DNA of 64,000 nucleotides from Viola odorata (lineage: Eukaryota; Streptophyta; Magnoliopsida; Malpighiales; Violaceae): contig OY829540.1 in NCBI GenBank assembly GCA_963691705.1, forward strand, positions 46,660,158-46,724,157, in the 5' to 3' direction. Positions 21,462 to 32,696 of the stretch are shown here, piece by piece. The first letter of the stretch is position 1; every line of letters starts with the position of its first letter. The notes beneath the pieces were generated by a model, which was not told where the DNA came from, ran no database searches, and saw nothing but the letters and a program-made list of their open reading frames with translations. The translations under genes and the position numbers were made by a program.

Positions 21462-22398
21462 GTCTAAAGAATTGAAAAAGAAAAAGAAAAACATATTGTA
21501 AGAGGCATCTCGTAAAAGAAAGAAAGGATATTCGGGAAGATTGGAATTGAATTTTGATTGATGCTGGTTCAACCATTTTCTTATCCTAATCACAACCAGT
21601 GCACTGTTTTGTGAGCTTCAAAGAATATTTTCCATGTTCTATAATTTTTACTTTCAACATTGTTATAATTATCAAACAAGTAAATTTTCTGCTTAGAGGT
21701 TTTGTGGGTTAACTAATACAACCTCGGTTCATTGAAAGATTTTTTATGAACATAAATAAATTAAAAACACCAGAATGCTGAAAACCAAAATTATTTCTCT
21801 TGAATTAAAACCCAATCTAGTTCAAAGTTGGGATTGACTTGCAAATGAAACACAGAATCGAAAGAACATGACGGAATTTGGACAACTCTAAGGATCTATC
21901 TTTGTCACCAATTTGAGTTGAATAACAACAAGTGTTAATCAATCCAATGATGGAAGTTGCTATTTTTACTTGACTTAGTACAAGGCTTACCTAATCTAGT
22001 AGAACACGAAGAATGAGTCCTTCGAATAGAGGAGGATATGAACTCAACAAATATTCAAAATTTAGACTAAATATTAAAATGAGGGTTACTACTCCATCTA
22101 TTTATAGTTCCTTGAGTTTGTGGGCTTAGAGAATACATAGGTGTCGGCCGACCCATGTGCCTTGTGCTGCTATCCGCGCGCCTAACCCATGGCTTGTGCG
22201 TTGCTGGCTAAGACTTGTGTCTCAGAAACCTTCATTGGAAGGCTCTCATGCTTGTATCATTATCCACTCCTTTAAGAGGATCCGTCCTCGAATCCAAGTC
22301 TTAGAGAGTAGGAATTGGAGACACTCTTTTTGGAAAAAACTTCAAGCGCTTCATTTTCTTACAATCTTTATGCAAAAAATATCGCAAACTAAGGAATG

Positions 22399-22806
22399 CT
22401 AATGATTCAAAGTGGGAAGCACTTTTGTGCTTCTTCTCCGAATGATCAACAAGTTGTGCATAATTGTCACTTGTCTAGTAGCTGGAAAGGATGGTCGGAA
22501 TTGCATAAGATACAAATCCATATACTCATAAATATGGAATACAATAGAGCTTAGGAAAGGATCCTCATAAGCTTCCAAATCCTCAAAGGCAGTAAGTTGG
22601 TTTTCCTTCACCAAAGCCGAACTAGTTGAAAATGAACTAGTATCAACTTTGTTCTTTTCTTTCCATTTTATAAATCCAATTGCCTCCTTCGGATCCTCTA
22701 CCAAATTAGTGGAAAATCTATGCAAAAAAGATACATAAACACAAAGAAAAGAGTTGTTGACATTAGTTTTAGCTAAATAAGCCCCATTACCAAAAGACAC
22801 GATCAT
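22399..22806 (-). pseudogene. N1 internal reading frame, pol-connector remnant
   Basis: The frame includes AKEPMIVSFGNGAYLAKTNV followed by a polar tail, resembling the stretch before RT in Tekay/Del gypsies ('KEPMIVLLYKE...N..'). It then departs from that family and ends in a stop at 22399. The MULE insertion at 22843 cuts its upstream continuation. It may be the fused remains of an internally deleted polyprotein. Confidence 0.4.
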
Positions 22807-22843
22807 TGGCTCCTTAGCAATCAGAAAATTCTATCTAATCTTT

Positions 22844-23433
22844 GAGCAATGCTAAACCGGCAGAATTGTCTGCCGGAATTAGCAAGCGGAATGACATGGC
22901 TATTTATAAAATTTCCACCCATTCTATTTATAAAATTATCACCCCATTCTATTTACAAAATTGTCATTCTATTCACTTTGCCCAACTCATCTTCCTCAAC
23001 ACGAACTTCATTCTAGGTTTTATTTCTCCCTCCTCCATTATCCAAGCTCGAGTCCCACAAAAATGACATAATAACCAAGGTTCATCCCCTGCAACTCTCT
23101 CGTTTGTTGTTCCTTTTGCTTTAGCTATTTTCTTCTCCTAATGCTTTCATTTGTAGACTAAAGTGACAGTATGCGAAGCAGGGGACGACACTGACTTTGA
23201 AAACAACGACGTTTTGGTGTTTCCAGCTCTTGGCCATCAAATTCAAGTGAGTTTTCCATTTCTTATTTTTGGTCTATAATTGATGCAATTGATTTAAGGT
23301 GGAAGTTTTTTTTCTTTCATCTTCTTGTATTCTCTTTCTGGCTTGTTCATTACAACCATTGCAATCTCTTAAATAGTAAGGATTTCGTCATAGATATATA
23401 AAGGCAAGGATATCTAGCTATTGTTTATATTAT
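22844..23433 (+). repeat. Left terminal repeat of MULE, outer copy
   Basis: It starts GAGCAATGCTAAACCGG. Subterminal CATTCTATTTAYAAAATT words occur three times. A 90-bp exon-like segment lies at 23157-23246 between TTTGTAG and GTGAGT. It is repeated directly at 23434 and inverted at 29772-30159. Confidence 0.85.
23157..23246 (+). pseudogene. Captured 90-bp exon in MULE terminal repeat (sucrase/ferredoxin-like candidate)
   Basis: An open 30-codon segment reads TKVTVCEAGDDTDFENNDVL then VFPALGHQIQ. It is bounded by a consensus acceptor (TTTGTAG) and donor (GTGAGT), as a captured exon would be. The pattern resembles the start of sucrase/ferredoxin-like proteins (...NGDVLIFPEM...), but the match is short and from memory. 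Copies lie at 23701-23790 and, inverted, 29787-29876; all three remain open. Confidence 0.4.
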
Positions 23434-23975
23434 GAGCAATGCTAAACCAGTAGAATTCTCTGCCAGAATTAGCAAGCGACGTCCACGTCATTCTATTTAC
23501 AAAATTGTCATTCTATTCACTTTTCCCAACTCATCTTCCTTGACGCGAACTTCATTCTAGGTTTTACTTCTCCCTCCTCCATCACCCAAGCTCAAGTCCC
23601 GCAAAAACGACATCACAACTAAGGTTCGTCCCCTACAACTCTCTCGTTTGTTGTTCCTTTTGCTCTAGCTATTTTCTTCTCTTAATGCTTTCATTTGTAG
23701 ACTAAAGTGACAATATGCGAAGCAGGGGACGACACTGACTTTCAAAATGGCGACGTTTTGGTGTTTCCAGCTCTTGGCTATCAAATTCAAGTGAGTTTTC
23801 CATTTCTTATTTTTGGTCTATAATTGATGCGATTGTTTTAAGGTGGAAGTTGTTTTTCTTTCATCTCTTGTATTCTCTTTCTGGCTTGTTCTTTACAACC
23901 ATTGCAATCTCTTAAATAGTAAGGATTTCATCACAGATATATGAAGGCAAGGATATCTAGCTACTGTTTATATTA
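23434..23975 (+). repeat. Tandem second copy of MULE left terminal repeat
   Basis: It repeats the outer unit from GAGCAATGCTAAACC to GGATATCTAGCTACTGTTTA but lacks about 48 bp of the subterminal CATTCTATTT repeats. In the exon-like segment, AACAACGAC reads ATGGCGAC. It could be a tandem duplication or a second, nested end. Confidence 0.8.
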
Positions 23976-24525
23976 TTTCTCTAGCTCTTTACAGTTCTAG
24001 TAGTTGTATGATACAAAGCTTCCATATTAAATTGTTAGTAATTTATTATACATGTATATTTTCACACTCCTCTCTCTGAACTGTTAGTGGTCCTCGTATA
24101 CATGGATAAGATTTGGGTTTCTTGAGGATTTGTTTTTGCCTTCCAAAATAGCACTCCACTGTTGGAAACTTATTCATCTTCAAATGAATTTATATCTTCT
24201 ATTATTTATAGACATTTTTCGTTATATTCCTCAATCCAACACCTGTATTGGAATTTAGTTTTTCTCCATTGGTTGGAACTAAGATTCCCCTAGAACTTTA
24301 TGCAGGAGTTGTCATAATTTTAGAGTTTTGGTAAAATTCCTGGAGATGCATTCACAGTTATGTTGTTCAGTTGCTTAGTTGGGCTAGGATTTGGATTCAT
24401 GACACACACTGCACTTTCAGTTAATTTTACACCACATGTCCCTTTGGGATTACAACATTAATTATTAATGGTGTATAAATTATAAAGTAACGCTTAATTA
24501 CTGTCCTATAGTAGCAGTATCATTT

Positions 24526-26900
24526 ATGGAGGAGGTAATGGAGTTTTTGCCTCAAAGTGATGAGCCTCAACGGGAGTTTTTGCCTCAAAGTGATTTTCTG
24601 GGTATCAGTCCTCCATTGTCGGAACCTGATGATAAATTGATTCTGAAGACAGGTATAGTTTTCAAATTAGAAGAAGTTTATAATTTTTATCTTGAGTATG
24701 CTCGTGAAGTGGGATTCGATATTAGGAGAAAAAGTATAGAGAAAGATGATAATGGGAAGTTGAAGCATTTTTCTGTTGAGTGTGCTAAGGGAGGTACGTG
24801 AAAATCTGTGGCAACAAATGCTTTTAATCCAAGGTCATCAAGAAAAACTAATTGTAAGGCTAACATCAATGTTATTGTTAATGATGAAGGAGAGTTCACT
24901 ATTTCTCATGTTAACCTTGAGTATAATCATGCGTTGAGTCCCAAAAAAGCACATTTTTTAAAGTGTAATAAAAATATAGATGTGTATGTTAAGAGGAGGC
25001 TTGAAACAAATGACCAAGCAGGCATACGTTTGAGTAATAATTTTCATTCTTTGGCAATAGAAGTAGGGGGGTATGAGAACTTGACCTTTACTGAGAAAGA
25101 TTGTAGAAATCATATTCTTAAAGTAAGACAAATTAGGCTTCGAGTTAGAGATGCAGCATCACTTAGCAGGTATTTTTCATGCATGCAAAAGAGGAATCCT
25201 AATTTCTTTTATCTGGTTGATATAGATGATGATAGTGGATTAAAAAATGTATTTTGGGCAGATGCACGATCTATAGCAGCCTATGAAACTTTTGGTGATG
25301 TCATATCATTTGATACAACATACTTAACTAATATATATGACATGCCTTTTGCACCATTTATTGGTGTTAATCACCATGGGCAGACTATACTCTTTGGATG
25401 TGGTTTACTCTCAAATGAAGAAGCAGATACATACATCTGGTTGTTTAAAGCTTGGTTGGTGTGCATGTCAAATGCTCCAAATGCAATAATTACTGACCAA
25501 TGCAAGTCCATTCAAAAAGTTGTGAAATCAATTTTTCCTAATTCTCACCATCGTCTTTGCCTGTGGTACATTATGAAGAAGTTGTCTGAGAAGCTTGGAT
25601 CATGACATGATTACAAGCAAATTAAAAAAGTTCTGAATTTTTTTTGTCTATGAGTCTATTGAGGCTCAAGAATTTGAGGAGATTTGGGCTAACATGATTA
25701 ATGATTTTGATCTCAACAAAAATACATGGTTAAGTGATTTATATGAAAATCGTCATCGTTGGGTTCCAGTGTTTGTAAAAGGAACTTTTTGGGCCGGAAT
25801 GTCTACAACCCAAAGAAGTGAAAGTATAAATGCATTATTTGATGGGCATGTTGGTCCCAAGATGTCTTTAAAGCAGTTTGTAGAGTAGTATGACAATGCA
25901 TTGAAGAGTAAGATCGAGAAAGAAAATAAAGCAGATTTTGCTTTTTTCAATTCCTATATTCCTGTGATAACTGATTTTCACTTTGAGAAACAACTTCAAG
26001 ATGCCTACACAAATGAACTATTTCAGTTATTTCAAGATGAGTTGCGGAGTTTGGTGTACTGCAATCTTGCCTTCTTTGACAGGTACAAATCAATTTCGAC
26101 ATTTCAAATAACTGACATATTGAGAAGCAAAGATGGTGCATTAAGAAAGAAGTGACTTATGTTGTTTGTTATGATGAGGCGAAACTTGAAATTAAGTGTT
26201 CATGTTGTCTGTTTAAGTTTAAAGGAATTATTTGCAGACATACGGTGAAGGTGTTCATTCAGAAAAATATAAATTCAATTCCATCTCAATATATCTTGCA
26301 TCGCTAGAGGAAGGATGCTAGACACAAATATTCATATGTCAAGAATTGTTATGATGACGAGAGGGATGATGAATGTAGAGTGAGATACAATAATTTGTAT
26401 TCAAAATGCTCTAAAGCTATAGAGATTGGAGTTGAGTCTGTAGAGAAGTATCAGTTTCTAATGAGATGCTTAGATGATGCAACTTCAAAATTCATGGATA
26501 ATTCAAGTTGGAATAAGCAGTCCGCAGAAGCCACCTCAACGATCATGACAGAAGACTATCAAGTTAATTAAAAGTTGTTGAGTCCTTTGAAGGTGCGAAC
26601 AAAAGGACGTCCTCCATCCAAAAGAAAAGTGTCAACAATAGAACAAAAAATGAACAAAAAAAAGGTATCAAAGGTTTTTTTAAAATATTTTCTTTAATAT
26701 TGATTGTGATATTTGTATATGATGTTTAACTTATTAATAATATTTTTTTCTAATAGAGTGCTCAAGCAAGCAAACGCAGGAAAGATCATTCTGAGTCACA
26801 AAATCAATTTGGAACTCAAGAGGGTCAATTTGGAACTCAAGAGAGTCAATTTGGACCATTTGATCCATCAACTGTGATTCAATTTGGAACTTAAGAGAGT
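24526..26900 (+). pseudogene. FAR1/FRS-type MULE transposase, inactivated
   Basis: The ATG at 24526 starts MEEVMEFLPQSDEPQ. Domains in order: a FAR1 DNA-binding region (about 24640-24960; FYLEYAREVGFDIRRKS), a MULE transposase domain (about 25200-25560; FGDVISFDTTYLTNIYDMPF, then NAIITDQCKSI, carrying two of the expected catalytic Asp), a SWIM zinc finger near 26195 (CSCCLFKFKGIICRH), and a basic tail (VRTKGRPPSKRKVS). Stops occur at about 24799 (TGA) and 25603 (TGA), with further breaks near 25650, 25886 and 26150. A QFGTQE repeat follows after a probable intron (26667-26756). It is either the element's own transposase or a captured FRS gene; its location inside TIRs favours the former. Confidence 0.82.
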
Positions 26901-26986
26901 TTGGTATGAATATTTTTTTTATTTTTGTTTTGGGATTTTGTGTTCTACATGTTGTAGAATGACAACTAAATTTCTATTTACTAGAA

Positions 26987-27263
26987 TTTACAGCGAGCTT
27001 CTGAACCCCAACCCAAGTTTACAAAGCCAATGCAGCTGAAGGATGATAATGATGATGAGGGGGGCTTCGAAGAAGAAGACGAGGATGACCATGGAGAGAC
27101 GTTATGTGGTGCTTGTGGGGATAACTATGCATCTGATGAATTATGGATCTGCTGTAACATATGCGAGAAGTGGTTCCATGGGAAGTGTGTGAAGATCACT
27201 CTAGCTATGGTCGAGCATATGAAGTAGTACAAATGCCCCGCTTGCAGCAACAAGAGATGGTGA
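26987..27263 (+). pseudogene. Captured Alfin-like PHD-finger exon
   Basis: The segment encodes an acidic linker ([20 protein letters not shown]) then [33 protein letters not shown] and KCPACSNKR, a C4-H-C3 PHD finger of the Alfin1-like family, which reads H3K4 methylation. One TAG replaces the Gln expected before YKCP (27225-27227). The C-terminus after KR differs from the usual RARP. An acceptor-like TATTTACTAG precedes it. It has the layout of the family's last exon, captured into the MULE next to the transposase. Dead as it stands. Confidence 0.85.
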
Positions 27264-27357
27264 CGGTGAGAATGAGCCACCTCTGTGTATTATGATATGG
27301 CATGATGGATCGCTAGCTGTGTAGTAATGTCAGGTTTAACGTTCGACAAACATGGAT

Positions 27358-28658
27358 TGATAGCGTGTGTTTTATATATATTTTCCTCTTCATTTTCACT
27401 TTTTATTCTAGCATGATACTGTTGATTTGCCCTTGTTTCCATCATTATTGCAGTTCTGGGCTAAAAGAGAGAAAGATATAAAAACATGCGCTATTTGGAT
27501 GGAATCTTGTGGAATCCAAAGTGTCGAGACCTCGACGACGCCTAGCTGGCTATTACGCTGTCTAGCCTTAGCTGATGGTCAAGTCGTCTAGCCATAGCTC
27601 TTACACTTTCATTTTTAGTTTTTCTTTGGGATTTGTTCCTCCCTTTTGTTGCTGGAGCCGCCGCCAGCCACCAACTTTTCTTCAAATCGGAGCTTTTAGC
27701 TCCGGTTGGTATTTATTAAGCTTTTATTTCCTTCATTGCATCTTTATCTTTTATGCTTTAAATTAGATCTATTTTCGGCGAAGCTCATCCACTTAGCAAG
27801 GGTGTTTTGAGGGTTGCAAAGGGGTAGTCAAGAGGTCAAATCGTGCTTTATATATTCTTATTGCTATATTTGTTTGTTTGCCATTTTATTGTTAAATCTA
27901 TTTTGGTTTATTGGGAGCTTGATCACCTACTGATCTACCTTCTTAGATTACTATCGTTTCTTTGGTAATAACTAATGTGAGGCCTTAGAATAGAGCAGAC
28001 ATCTAGATGGATTGTCATTAGTTTGGTCCGTTCCGTCTAGGGCAAGCAACCAATTAGGGTGGTGCCACGAGTGTGACGAGTTGAGAGGTATCTCGTCCTA
28101 GACGTGTCTTTTCTTTTCTTAATGGGCCTTTGAATATTGCCTCCCCGCCTCGTGCCTGGGAGGACGGCGAAGTTTCAAGGTTACCTCATATGTGAAAACG
28201 GGGGGTAACTTCTCTTACGAAGGAAAGTAGGGGGGCTAAACGTACCTGGCCTCTATAGCACGTGTATGGCATTAGAATAGAACATCTGTGCGTCGATGAC
28301 TGACTAGGCCTCGACGCAACCCAAGAAAATCCCTTGCTAAGATTTCCTCTCATTTTACTTTATCTCATTTATTTTCTTGCTTATTTTGTTTATGATTGTT
28401 ATTTTTGTTAATTTTATTATTTTTGTCCTTGTTAGCTATCTAGGTCTCGATCTCTCTTGGTTAACCAATTTAACCAACAACCCCCCCCCCCCCCCCCCAT
28501 GTGTTACTCTTTGATTGCATTTGTCTTTGTCATACATCTGGTGCAAGTTATCACCTTTTAATCCCTATGGTTCGACCATGTTACCGTTGTACGCAAATTA
28601 ATTTGTGCATCTAGCTTGAGGATTTATTATTTTTGACGCGTTTCGACGACGCTCGTCA
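27358..28658 (+). repeat. Solo Athila LTR inside the MULE
   Basis: It runs from TGATAGCGTGTG to GCTCGTCA (1301 bp) and is flanked by a perfect 5-bp duplication TGGAT (27353-27357; 28659-28663). It is homologous to the A2 LTR (31597-39921). No primer-binding site follows, so it is a solo LTR left by LTR-LTR recombination. It holds a 19-C run (about 28481-28499) and a CGGAGCTTTTAGCTCCG hairpin near 27689. Confidence 0.92.
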
Positions 28659-28985
28659 TGGATTGATGTAGCTACTCATCTAAATCATCAAACCTATTCC
28701 TAGTCCACTAATTTTATTTTTGGGTTCTTCTTCTTTAATCGGAAAAAGGTTAAAAAGTAACAATAGAAGCAACCTTTCAAAGAAATTGATGAAGCACAGT
28801 ATTCATAAGGTTAGATAATATATTACATAGGCTTTGCTGCATAAATATAACATTGGAATTAACTAGTCATAATCACTTGATCTTTTTAGTCTATTATCAC
28901 ACAACCAACATTGGAATTAACTAGTCAAATCAGTTGTGGCTACAAATAATAAACTAGGAAATAATACAAACCAGACATATACATA

Positions 28986-29309
28986 TCATTTTTGTACCTT
29001 ATTTACTTGATTGACTACCTCTTTTACACACCTAAGCTCATCTAACACACCCTTCGTCTCAGTTTCACTACCAATGCTTATATCAGCCCTTCTTCTTTCG
29101 TTCTCAAGTGTTACCCTTACATTTTCAGCTTCTAATTTTGCAATTCTTTCGGCCATATCTTTCTCACAATCCATCCAGAAAATGTGATTGGAAAAGGAGA
29201 AATAATACATGAATAAGACAAAAACTTGGATCTGTAATAGACAAAGTCTGATAAGGCTGCCCATAGAACATAACCATCTTAGAGAAAACCATTTGATGGA
29301 AGTCAACAA
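28986..29309 (-). other. Possible coiled-coil reading frame in MULE right arm
   Basis: The frame has an internal Met (DMAERIAKLEAENVRVTLEN) and a heptad-like Leu/Glu/Arg stretch of about 55 residues at its C-terminal part. The first 45 codons look non-coding. It may be another captured exon, since an acceptor-like region precedes the charged part. No family recognised. Confidence 0.3.
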
Positions 29310-29771
29310 CGATTACGGTGGACAATGCTAAGCAAAATAAAGAATGTGCATCAGAAAAAGTTCATCTTTCCAACTGTTTACTAAGTTGGAACGCGCAAAA
29401 ATAACTAGACAAGTAACTCAATTCAGAAGCCTGCCTGATGGAAATAAGTGTTCAAAATCAAGAGTATGTGGCAAAAGATAACAACCTCATTAACAGTGTA
29501 AGGCTATAAAACTTGTACAAAATTAAGTTTTTGAAAAAAGAGAGTTTGTTTACCTGTTCCCTTTTAGCTTGAACCAAGCCTTTACACAAGGAATCTGCAG
29601 AATCTGAAAAAAATAAGAACATGGATCTACAGAATCTGAATGGAGATTTTGTTCCACTAATTATAGGTTAAATGGATCTAACAAGATAAAAATAAATAAA
29701 TAAATGCAAGCATGAATACAACTTATTGTAGCAATAAACAATTGGGAATTAACAATTGCTACGCAGAACAG

Positions 29772-30159
29772 AAAGGGAAAACTCACTTGAATTTGATGGC
29801 TAAGAGCTGAAAACACCAAAACGTCACCATTTTCAAAGTCAGTCTCGTCCCCTGCTTCGTATACTGTCACTTTAGTCTACAAATGAAAGCAAAAATTAGG
29901 AGAAGAAAATAGCTAGAGCAAAAGGAACAATAAATGAGAGAGTTGCAGGGGACGAACCTTGGTTGTGATGTCATTTTTGCGGGACTTGAGCTTGGGTAAT
30001 GGAAGTAAAACCTAGAATGAAGTTCGCGTCAAGGAAGATGAGTTGGGAAAAGTGAATAGAATGGCAATTTCATAGATAGAATGGGGTGGCAATTTTGTAA
30101 ATAGAATGACGTGCCACTTGCTAATTTCGGCAGACAATTCTGCCGGTTTAGCATTGCTC
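29772..30159 (-). repeat. Right terminal inverted repeat of MULE
   Basis: The reverse complement of the left end, starting GAGCAATGCTAAACCGGCAG and including the 90-bp exon-like segment (29787-29876). Similarity to the left end stops a few bases past the donor-like GTGAGTTTTCC. Confidence 0.88.
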
Positions 30160-30226
30160 CTAATCTTTTCCTTACTTTCTTCTCTCAAACTTTATTCCCT
30201 CTTTTGTGTTTCCTCACTATTTTCAC

Positions 30227-30975
30227 TCACTTGATGTACCACCTCTTTCCAATACAAAAAAGAGGCACATCAAGCTTGCACTCACTTATAAGCTCACTCT
30301 TTTCAGCACTCACAAGCTCACTCTTTTCATTACTCACAAGCTCACTCTTTTCATTACTCACATCCTCACTCACAATGATAATTATGAACTCAACATGCTC
30401 TAAGCAACAATTTTTAGTAATAGAAACATCATTAGTTTCACCTTTATCTTTAGGAGTGTGTTGAACGGAGATCATTGTTGGTGAAGTACGTGCTTGGTTT
30501 CTTCTCCTCTTTTCTTCCTTTTCTTGATCAAATTTCTCCCATCTCTTTTGTTCGGCTTGCAAGCCTGCCAATATCTCATCTATCTCTGCTGCAATTTCAG
30601 TCATAGGATCCACCACATCATCAATTTTGGTATCATTAACCAACTCACTCTCTTAAGGGACAATCTTTAGGATGAGAGTACCTTCTTTCTTCTTGACCGA
30701 ATGCACTTTTTGAGTCTTAGACACAGTGGTATGAATGTTGCAGTCATGGCTTGGAGATTCTCGAAGATAAGGAGGCTTGTAGCCCATGGGAGAACTATGC
30801 TCGATGTAGCCTCAGAATGACTCTCTATCATGTGGGTAGCCTTGGTCATAGTATTCTTTAGTAGACCGGGGACTGAGTGTACGAGATGTGGGGCCATGTG
30901 GGGGAATCGACGGCCTTGAGGATGCTCCTGGACATAATAAAGTCCACGATCATAAGAACCATATTTGGTAGTCAT
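30227..30975 (-). pseudogene. gag-like frames of N1
   Basis: Upstream frame 30975-30667 (MTTKYGSYDRGLYYVQEHPQ) shifts to 30643-30227, which includes IAAEIDEILAGLQAEQKRWE and KFDQEKEEKRRRNQARTSPT. The second frame has a short repeat, SNEKSEL(V), three to four copies encoded by 24-bp DNA repeats near 30290-30365. The layout (basic N-terminal piece, then a charged helix) suits a decayed, pol-less gypsy polyprotein. I do not see a clear capsid domain or zinc knuckle, so the name rests mostly on context. Confidence 0.4.
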
Positions 30976-31596
30976 GATGTGAGCCTACAAGAAGACAATC
31001 ATTCCAAAACAACAAACAACGAAAGTTAACCTAAACTAGTCACTCCTCACGTGTATGCTCTTATGTGTGTGCACTCCTTTCTAAAGTTCTCCCAATCACT
31101 CTTGCTCATGCCTACAAGTTTTGACTAAAGTACTGCAAGGTGATATAAGCTATGAAATGAAGTAGCTAACAGACTCAATAGGCCAAAGGGAAGTACACAA
31201 GAAAATATATACAAAGAAAACTAGCTTGGAAATAAATTTTCAGATTTTCAATTATTATTTTTAAATTAATTAATTAATTCTAAAATTTTAGAAATAGTTA
31301 ATCAACTTTTATTGATAAGAAGTTGTAGGAGAGATTTTGGAGATAAGATAAAGTTGTGGAGAGTCAAACTTTGAAATAAATGCTTGAGACTTTTTTCAAA
31401 ACAATACTTGGGAGACTCCACCCACCAGCCAAGACAGCTGCACAAACGGACTTTTCAAAAATGACTCAAGAAAGATCAAAACACACTTTGTTCCTTCTTC
31501 TTTGCTAGAAATTCAAAATTGAGCAAGAACACAAAACAATTTCGAATGCACAACAAGAATTTTTTCCAACTTTTCAGCCTTCTAACACAAGTGAGT
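30976..31596. other. Non-coding region before the A2 LTR
   Basis: AT-rich, no gene seen. It probably includes the N1 leader or 5' LTR remains, but no LTR end could be fixed. Confidence 0.3.
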
Positions 31597-32696
31597 TGAT
31601 GGCGTGTGTTTTATGCATAACTTTTCTTTCTTAGTCTTATTTCGAGCATGATACTGCTAATTTGCCTTTGAATTCATACCTTTTGCTGATCTAGGCTAAA
31701 AGAGAGAAAGATGTTGAAACATATGCTGTTTTGGATCGTTTTCCGTTGGAGCATAAATCGTCAAGCCCTAGCTGCTGATCAACACATCTTACCCTAGAGG
31801 ATATCGTGGAGGCCTCGACGCGCGGAAGGAATATTCCCCAAAAGATCCGCACGAGATTCCATGCAGATTCCTTTTTTGGCAATTTAGGATATTCCTTTTT
31901 TGGACCACGCTCCCCTTGTACCTCCCTCTTAGCTGTATTCTTTCCTTATGTGAGCTAAGAGGGTATTTAAACCTTAGTTTTTAGGGTTTTAGGACATCAT
32001 CCTTTTTGGGGCACCCGCTCTTACACATTCCTTTTTAGACTTTCTTTGGGATTTGTTCCTCCTTTTTTGTTATAGCCGCCGCCAGCTACCAACTCTTCTT
32101 CAAACCGGAGCTTTTAGCTCCGGCCGGTATTTATTAAGCTTTTATTTCCTTATTTTCATCTTTATCTTTTATGCTATATATTATATCTATTTTTATTTAT
32201 TTATTTATTAGCATGAGCGGCTAAGCTCATCCGCTTAGCAAGGGTATTTTGAGGGTTACAAAGGGGTAGTCAAGAGGCCAAATCGTTCTTCATATATTCT
32301 TATTGCTATATTTGATTTTTTGCCATTTTATTGTTAAATCTATTTGGGTTTATTGGAAGCTTGATCACCTACTGATCTACCTTCTTAGATTACTGTCGTT
32401 TCTTTGGTAATAACTAACGTGAGTTTGGTCCGTTCCGACTAGGGCAAGTGGTCAATTTGGGTAGATTTGTCAACGTCTTGCCCTAGATGTGTCTTTCCTC
32501 TTCTTAGTGGGCCTTTGAGTATTGCCACCCCGTCTTGAACCTAGGAGGACGGCAAAGTGTCAAGGTTACCTCATATGTGAAAACGGGGGGTAACTTCTCT
32601 TACGAAGGAAAGTATGGGGCCTAAACATACCTGGCCCCTATAGCACGTCTATGACATAGGAATAGAATATTTGTGCGCCAATGTTTTATATATGAT

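Larger units (their letters stand above)
22844..30159 (+). mobile_element. Mutator-like element (MULE) with captured host exons, 7.3 kb
   Basis: The ends are inverted repeats (GAGCAATGCTAAACCGGCAG at 22844 and its complement ending at 30159) of about 390-440 bp. The flanks carry a perfect 9-bp duplication CTAATCTTT (22835-22843; 30160-30168), the MULE hallmark. It contains a broken FAR1-type transposase (24526-26900), an Alfin-like PHD exon (26987-27263) and a 90-bp exon-like segment inside each terminal repeat. A solo Athila LTR (27358-28658) inserted later. It interrupts N1. Confidence 0.9.
21700..31596 (-). mobile_element. Decayed chromovirus-type gypsy element N1, split by a MULE
   Basis: This is a - strand element. 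Its 3' LTR starts at 22259 (TGATACAAGCATGAGAG), preceded by a polypurine tract AAAGGAGTGGATAA and the TTCGAGGACGGATC end-of-pol signature of Tekay/Del-type elements. The LTR has a TATA box (CTATAAATAG, about 22100). Its far end, near 21.6-21.7 kb, is not resolved. Internal sequence resumes right of the MULE (30160 onward) with gag-like frames. No RT is present, so it is a deletion derivative. The upstream (31 kb) end is not resolved either. Confidence 0.5.

Noticed and set aside
28481..28499. 19-C run as a G-quadruplex signal
   Set aside because: A plain homopolymer in the Athila LTR, shorter in A2; better explained by slippage or an assembly artefact.
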